16,418 nucleotides of DNA from Mxb001 sp049431945 (GTDB taxonomy: Bacteria > Actinomycetota > Actinomycetes > S36-B12). The stretch spans positions 1 through 16,418 of the forward strand of contig JBMTDJ010000045.1 in assembly GCA_049431945.1 (NCBI GenBank), given 5' to 3'. Below the pieces are notes generated by a model. That model did no database searches. It was not told where the DNA came from and worked only from the letters and a program-made list of their open reading frames with translations. Shown here piece after piece: positions 13,158 through 16,418 of the stretch (positions are counted from its first letter, which is position 1; each line of letters opens with the position of its first letter). The translations under genes and the position numbers were made by a program.

Positions 13158-14078
13158 ATGCACCGTCGTTCCCTTACCGTCGTCGCGCTCGCGGCCGCGG
13201 GTCTCATGCTCGCCGCGTGCGCGCAGGAGTCCTCCGGCGGCGCATCGTCGACGGCTCCCGCCCCCGAATCGTCTTCCGCCGCACCTGCATCGTCGTCGGC
13301 GGCTCCCTCACCCACAGAGACTCCCGATGAGTGCGCGCCGGAGAATCTCAACCTCGTGAATGCCGGGCAGCTGACCATCGGCACCGACAGCCCCGCCTAC
13401 CCGCCGTACTTCGTCGACGACGATCCCGCCAACGGCCAGGGATTCGAGTCGGCCGTGGCCTACGCCGTGGCCGAGGGCCTGGGCTTCACGTCCGACCAGG
13501 TGGCCTGGACGGTCGTGCCCTTCAACAAGTCGTACGCCCCGGGGGCAAAGGACTTCGACTTCGACATCAATCAGATCTCGATCACGCCCAAGCGCGCCGA
13601 GGTCGTGACCTTCTCCGAGGGCTACTACACGGTCAACCAGGCCGTGATCGCCCTGGCTGACTCCCCGATCGCCAACGCCACGTCGCTGTCCGAACTCAAG
13701 GACGCCAGGCTCGGGGCTCAGGTGGGCACGACGAGCCTGAAGTACATCGAGGACTTCATCCAGCCCAACACGGACATCTTCGTCTACAACGACACCAACG
13801 ATGCCAAGTCGGCGCTGAAGAACGGCCAGATCGACGGAATCGTCGTCGACCTGCCCACCGCGTTCTACATCACGGCCGTCGAGATCCCCAAGGGCAAGAT
13901 CGTCGGGCAGTTCCCCGCTCAGGACGGCGGCGAGCAGTTCGGCCTGCTGTTCCAGAAGGACAATCCCCTCGTGACCTGCGTGAACAAGGTCCTCACCGAA
14001 CTCAAGGACTCTGGTGAGCTCCAGGCCATCCAGGACGAGTGGCTGGCCGGCACCACCGCGCCGTACTTCACCGAATAG
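13158..14078 (+). CDS. Amino-acid ABC transporter substrate-binding lipoprotein
   Basis: A 306-residue exported lipoprotein of the family 3 solute-binding group. The signal peptide has two Arg, a hydrophobic core and lipobox L-A-A-Cys21, so Cys21 is predicted to be lipidated and the protein anchored on the outer face of the membrane. A Ser/Ala/Pro-rich linker follows to about residue 55. The bi-lobed domain begins with L-T-I-G-T-D-S-P-A-Y-P-P-Y-F and contains the D-F-D-x-x-I-N-Q-I-S-I-T-P-K-R family segment. Two later Cys, one in D-E-C-A and one in V-T-C-V, could form a disulfide. It should bind a polar amino acid and deliver it to the following permease; which one cannot be read from the sequence. 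ATG 13158 has GAGGAG 5 nt upstream. No -10 box is evident in the short gap after the MFS gene. Confidence 0.93.
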   Translation: MHRRSLTVVALAAAGLMLAACAQESSGGASSTAPAPESSSAAPASSSAAPSPTETPDECAPENLNLVNAGQLTIGTDSPAYPPYFVDDDPANGQGFESAVAYAVAEGLGFTSDQVAWTVVPFNKSYAPGAKDFDFDINQISITPKRAEVVTFSEGYYTVNQAVIALADSPIANATSLSELKDARLGAQVGTTSLKYIEDFIQPNTDIFVYNDTNDAKSALKNGQIDGIVVDLPTAFYITAVEIPKGKIVGQFPAQDGGEQFGLLFQKDNPLVTCVNKVLTELKDSGELQAIQDEWLAGTTAPYFTE

Positions 14079-14080
14079 TC

Positions 14081-14092
14081 ACTCGCCCGAGT
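14081..14092 (+). other. Small inverted repeat between substrate-binding and permease genes
   Basis: ACTCG-CC-CGAGT lies directly after the lipoprotein stop, with outer TCACT and AGTGA segments (14079-14098) also complementary. Hairpins at this place often protect the binding-protein mRNA or partly terminate transcription so the binding protein is made in excess. The stem is short, so this is only a suggestion. Confidence 0.3.
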
Positions 14093-14108
14093 CAGTGAAC
14101 CACCTCCG

Positions 14109-14984
14109 GTGAGCAACGCACCTGCGCACGCGGGGTCGACGACGGTTACGCCGTACGTCGACCCCGCGCGCGTGCGTTATCGGCAGCGCAAGGCATGGCG
14201 CGACGCGGCGATCGGCATCGTCAGCCTCATCGTCACCGCATCGTTGGTCACCTTCGTCGTCGTCCGCACGCCCGGCTGGCCCGCAGTCCAGGAGACGTTC
14301 TTCAGCCCCGAAGCCTTCAGCGAGTCCTTCCCCGGACTCCTCGAGGCCTTCTGGCTCAACATCCGCATCTTCCTGATTGCTGAGCCGCTCATCCTCATTG
14401 TCGGGCTCACCGTCGCGCTCGTCAGGCGCCTTAAGAGCCCGATATTCCTGCCCTTGCGGATCGTCGCCACCGTCTACGTCGATGTCTTCCGCGGCGTACC
14501 CACTCTGCTCGTGATCTTGCTGCTCGGCTTCGGCGTCCCGGCCCTGCAGCTCCAGGGCGCCCCCGATGACGTCCTCGTCTGGGGCGTGGTCGCGCTCGTG
14601 CTGTCGTACGGCGCCTACGTTGCCGAGGTCTTCCGTGCCGGTATCGACTCGGTGCACCCCAGCCAGCGCATGGCGGCGCGGTCGCTGGGACTGTCCTCCT
14701 GGCAGACCAACCGCTACGTCGTCCTCCCGCAGGCAGTGCGCAACGTCACCCCGCCCCTCCTCAACGACTTCATCTCCCTGCAGAAGGACACCGCTTTGGT
14801 GTCGGTCCTCGGACCTATCGAGGTGCTTCGCCAGGCGCAGATCGATGCATCCTTCACCTTCAACTACACGCCGTACGTCGCTGCCGCGTGTCTCTTCATC
14901 GCACTGACCATCCCGATGACGCGATTCACCGACTGGCTCCAGGAGCGCCAGCGCCGCCAGCGCGGATCGGGGTTCTCGTCATGA
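14109..14984 (+). CDS. Amino-acid ABC transporter permease
   Basis: A 291-residue inner-membrane permease of the HisMQ/GlnP type. After a hydrophilic N-terminal region of about 30 residues come roughly five to six helices. The cytoplasmic EAA loop, from E-V-F-R-A-G-I (173-179) through A-A-R-S-L-G-L-S, contacts the ATPase. A V-F-R-G-V-P-T motif (126-132) is typical of this family. It is the only permease in the cassette and therefore probably forms a homodimer. The GTG start at 14109 lacks a clear Shine-Dalgarno; it lies 30 bp after the binding-protein stop, so translation may depend on coupling. The stop overlaps the ATPase start in an ATGA arrangement. Confidence 0.93.
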   Translation: MSNAPAHAGSTTVTPYVDPARVRYRQRKAWRDAAIGIVSLIVTASLVTFVVVRTPGWPAVQETFFSPEAFSESFPGLLEAFWLNIRIFLIAEPLILIVGLTVALVRRLKSPIFLPLRIVATVYVDVFRGVPTLLVILLLGFGVPALQLQGAPDDVLVWGVVALVLSYGAYVAEVFRAGIDSVHPSQRMAARSLGLSSWQTNRYVVLPQAVRNVTPPLLNDFISLQKDTALVSVLGPIEVLRQAQIDASFTFNYTPYVAAACLFIALTIPMTRFTDWLQERQRRQRGSGFSS

Positions 14985-15721
14985 CCACCGCTTCCCTGGC
15001 CGTCCAATCAGTGTGGAAGTCGTTCGGCACCGAATCGGTCCTGCGCGGTATCGATCTCGACGTGAACGAGCACGAGGTCGTCGTCCTCATCGGTGCAAGT
15101 GGGTCCGGCAAGTCGACGCTGCTCAAGTGCATCAATGGCCTAGAGCCAGTCGATGCCGGGCGCATCATGCTCGACGGCGACCTGGATGTGACCGCCTTCC
15201 GCACCGATCTCGATGCCGTACGCCGGCGCGTCGGCATCGTGTTCCAGGCGTACAACCTCTTCCCGCACATGACAGTGCTGGACAACGTCACCCTGGGCCA
15301 GCGCAAGGTGCTCAAGCGGTCGAGCGACGAAGCAGATGACCGCGCCCGCCGCCTCCTCGCGCGGTTCGGCCTGGAGGACAAGGCAGGGGAATACCCGGAT
15401 CGGCTCTCGGGTGGCCAGCAGCAGCGGGTCGCGCTCGTACGCGCCGTCGCGATGTCGCCGGAGATCCTGCTCTTCGACGAGATCACTTCGGCCCTGGACC
15501 CCCTACTCGTAGGCGAGGTTCTTGACGCCGTCCGCGAGCTCAAGGAGGAGGGCCTCACCATCGTCATGGCGACCCACGAGATGGGCTTCGCTCGCGAGGC
15601 GGCCGACCGTGTCTGCTTCCTCGATCAGGGCGTTGTCCTCGAGGCAGGGGCTCCTGACCAGGTGCTGGTCAATCCGATCGAGCAACGTACTCGCGAGTAC
15701 CTGGCGCGCTTCCTGGGATAA
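14981..15721 (+). CDS. Amino-acid ABC transporter ATP-binding protein
   Basis: A 246-residue ATPase, the standard size for the GlnQ/HisP family. Walker A is G-A-S-G-S-G-K-S-T (38-46), the Q-loop is at Q89, the signature L-S-G-G-Q at 142-146, Walker B with D-E at 166-167 (L-L-F-D-E-I-T-S-A-L-D-P) and the switch His199 in A-T-H-E-M. The Walker B segment reads E-I-T-S where most relatives have E-P-T-S, a variant that is common and not inactivating. It powers import by the preceding permease and lipoprotein. ATG 14981 overlaps the permease stop by 4 nt. The reading frame stays open upstream to 14888, but that extension is inside the permease gene and has no family similarity. Confidence 0.96.
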   Translation: MTTASLAVQSVWKSFGTESVLRGIDLDVNEHEVVVLIGASGSGKSTLLKCINGLEPVDAGRIMLDGDLDVTAFRTDLDAVRRRVGIVFQAYNLFPHMTVLDNVTLGQRKVLKRSSDEADDRARRLLARFGLEDKAGEYPDRLSGGQQQRVALVRAVAMSPEILLFDEITSALDPLLVGEVLDAVRELKEEGLTIVMATHEMGFAREAADRVCFLDQGVVLEAGAPDQVLVNPIEQRTREYLARFLG

Positions 15722-15793
15722 CCCAGTGATCGGCCCTACCCTTGACGCGTCCCGGGGCCAGGTGGCCCTCACTCGATAATTCGGAGGTACCCC

Positions 15794-16387
15794 ATGGCAT
15801 CGGTCGACCCCATGACCGGCCTGTCCTACGACGATGAGCGCGCCGTGGCGGCTGCGTTCGGTCGCAACTGGTGGGCGCTGCTGCTCCTCGGCATCGTCAG
15901 CCTGATCGTCGGCATCATCATCATCCTCAGGCCTGGTGGTTCGACCTGGGTGATCGCGGTCGTGCTCGCGATCTACCTGGTCGTCTCCGGCATCGTTTCC
16001 CTCGTCCGCGCCTTCGGGCACGGGCTACCGGGCTCCTACCGCGCCTTGCTGATCATCTCGGGCATCATCGGCCTTCTCCTGGGCCTGCTGATGTTCCGCT
16101 TCGGTCCGGAGGAGAAGGTCGAGATCTTCGGCATCTTCGTCGGTGTCTGGTTCCTCTTCTCCGGCATCCTCCAGCTCGTCGGTTCCTCGTCGGTCTCGCA
16201 GGGCAAGGGCTGGGCGATTTTCTCCGGCATCGTCTACATGCTCGCCGGCATCGTCCTGCTCATCAATCCCTGGGCTGTCGAGATCTTCGTCTGGATCGCT
16301 GGCATCTGGCTGCTCGTCCTGGGCATCTTCGAGATCATCTCGTCGTTCCAGGTCAAGTCGCTGGCCAAGAAGGCAGGGGCGGCCTAG
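15794..16387 (+). CDS. HdeD family (DUF308) membrane protein
   Basis: A 197-residue membrane protein with about six regularly spaced helices of 18-20 residues, each pair joined by a short loop, in the repeating pattern of the HdeD/DUF308 family. Typical segments are W-W-A-L-L-L-L-G-I-V-S-L-I-V-G after the cytosolic N terminus, G-I-I-G-L-L-L-G-L-L and I-A-G-I-W-L-L-V-L-G-I-F-E-I. E. coli HdeD contributes to acid resistance; the function in actinobacteria is unknown. ATG 15794 has GGAGGT 6 nt upstream (15782-15787), one of the clearest Shine-Dalgarno sequences in the window. The gene follows the amino-acid ATPase by 72 bp. TACCCT at 15737-15742 is a possible -10 box for its own transcript. Confidence 0.9.
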   Translation: MASVDPMTGLSYDDERAVAAAFGRNWWALLLLGIVSLIVGIIIILRPGGSTWVIAVVLAIYLVVSGIVSLVRAFGHGLPGSYRALLIISGIIGLLLGLLMFRFGPEEKVEIFGIFVGVWFLFSGILQLVGSSSVSQGKGWAIFSGIVYMLAGIVLLINPWAVEIFVWIAGIWLLVLGIFEIISSFQVKSLAKKAGAA

Positions 16388-16418
16388 CCCCCATGCCCAA
16401 GGAGACCTCGCAGACCCT

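Noticed and set aside
14079..14657. A 192-residue acidic minus-strand frame within the amino-acid permease gene
   Set aside because: Its Asp/Glu/Gly-rich sequence is the antisense shadow of a hydrophobic membrane protein; the permease motifs on the plus strand are clear.
15755..15768. GGGCC-AGGT-GGCCC inverted repeat after the amino-acid ATPase gene, as a terminator
   Set aside because: The stem is only 5 bp, no T-tract follows, and short GC palindromes are expected by chance in DNA of this composition.
15775..15780. GATAAT as the -10 box of the HdeD-like gene
   Set aside because: Transcription from it would begin at about 15787, removing the strong GGAGGT ribosome-binding site at 15782-15787; no -35 lies at the right distance (TTGACG at 15742 is 27 nt away).
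16393..16418. ATG at 16393 as the start of another gene
   Set aside because: Only eight codons are visible before the window ends, with no ribosome-binding site or TANNNT box at proper spacing, so it cannot be supported.

Overview
The window reads as a chromosomal segment of a GC-rich actinobacterium (phylum Actinomycetota). The evidence is a WhiB-family iron-sulfur regulator, a DUF3039 protein, a GTP-type PEP carboxykinase, and many genes whose start codon lies exactly 6 nt (7 in one case) behind a TANNNT -10 box with no Shine-Dalgarno sequence, which is the leaderless-transcript architecture common in that phylum. The genus cannot be resolved from the sequence. I see no tRNA, rRNA, CRISPR array, insertion sequence or prophage. 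Coding density is very high: the longest non-coding gap is about 165 bp and several genes overlap.

Left part (1-2724): the 3' end of an SGNH/GDSL hydrolase gene, a secreted L,D-transpeptidase-like protein, an S51-family (cyanophycinase/dipeptidase E-like) peptidase, a UPF0145/YbjQ-like protein, an AhpD-like CxxC protein and a CsbD-like stress protein. Next come a copper-exporting P1B ATPase (2850-5060) and, convergent with it, an ABC-2 export system (ATPase plus permease, 5067-6787).

Middle part (6953-11448): PEP carboxykinase (pckG), ornithine carbamoyltransferase (argF), a WhiB3/WhiD-like redox regulator, a thioredoxin, and a YqgE/AlgH-family protein diverging from the thioredoxin gene. 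Right part (11468-16387): the DUF3039 protein overlapping an MFS exporter, then a compact polar amino-acid ABC uptake cassette (lipoprotein, permease, ATPase), then an HdeD-family membrane protein.

The observation most worth following up is regulatory. Two nearly identical 16-bp palindromes of the CsoR/CstR operator type (ATACCCC...GGGGTAT) sit on the promoters of the AhpD-like gene and the thioredoxin gene, about 8.3 kb apart. In the thioredoxin case the site also overlaps the start codon and fills most of the 21-bp gap to the divergent YqgE/AlgH gene. The copper ATPase lacks this motif and has a different palindrome upstream. I infer a thiol/persulfide (CstR-like) or copper (CsoR-like) regulon joining two CxxC redox proteins; no CsoR-family gene is present in the window to settle which. 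I did not find a clearly novel multi-gene system; most of the window is conserved housekeeping and stress or transport genes.
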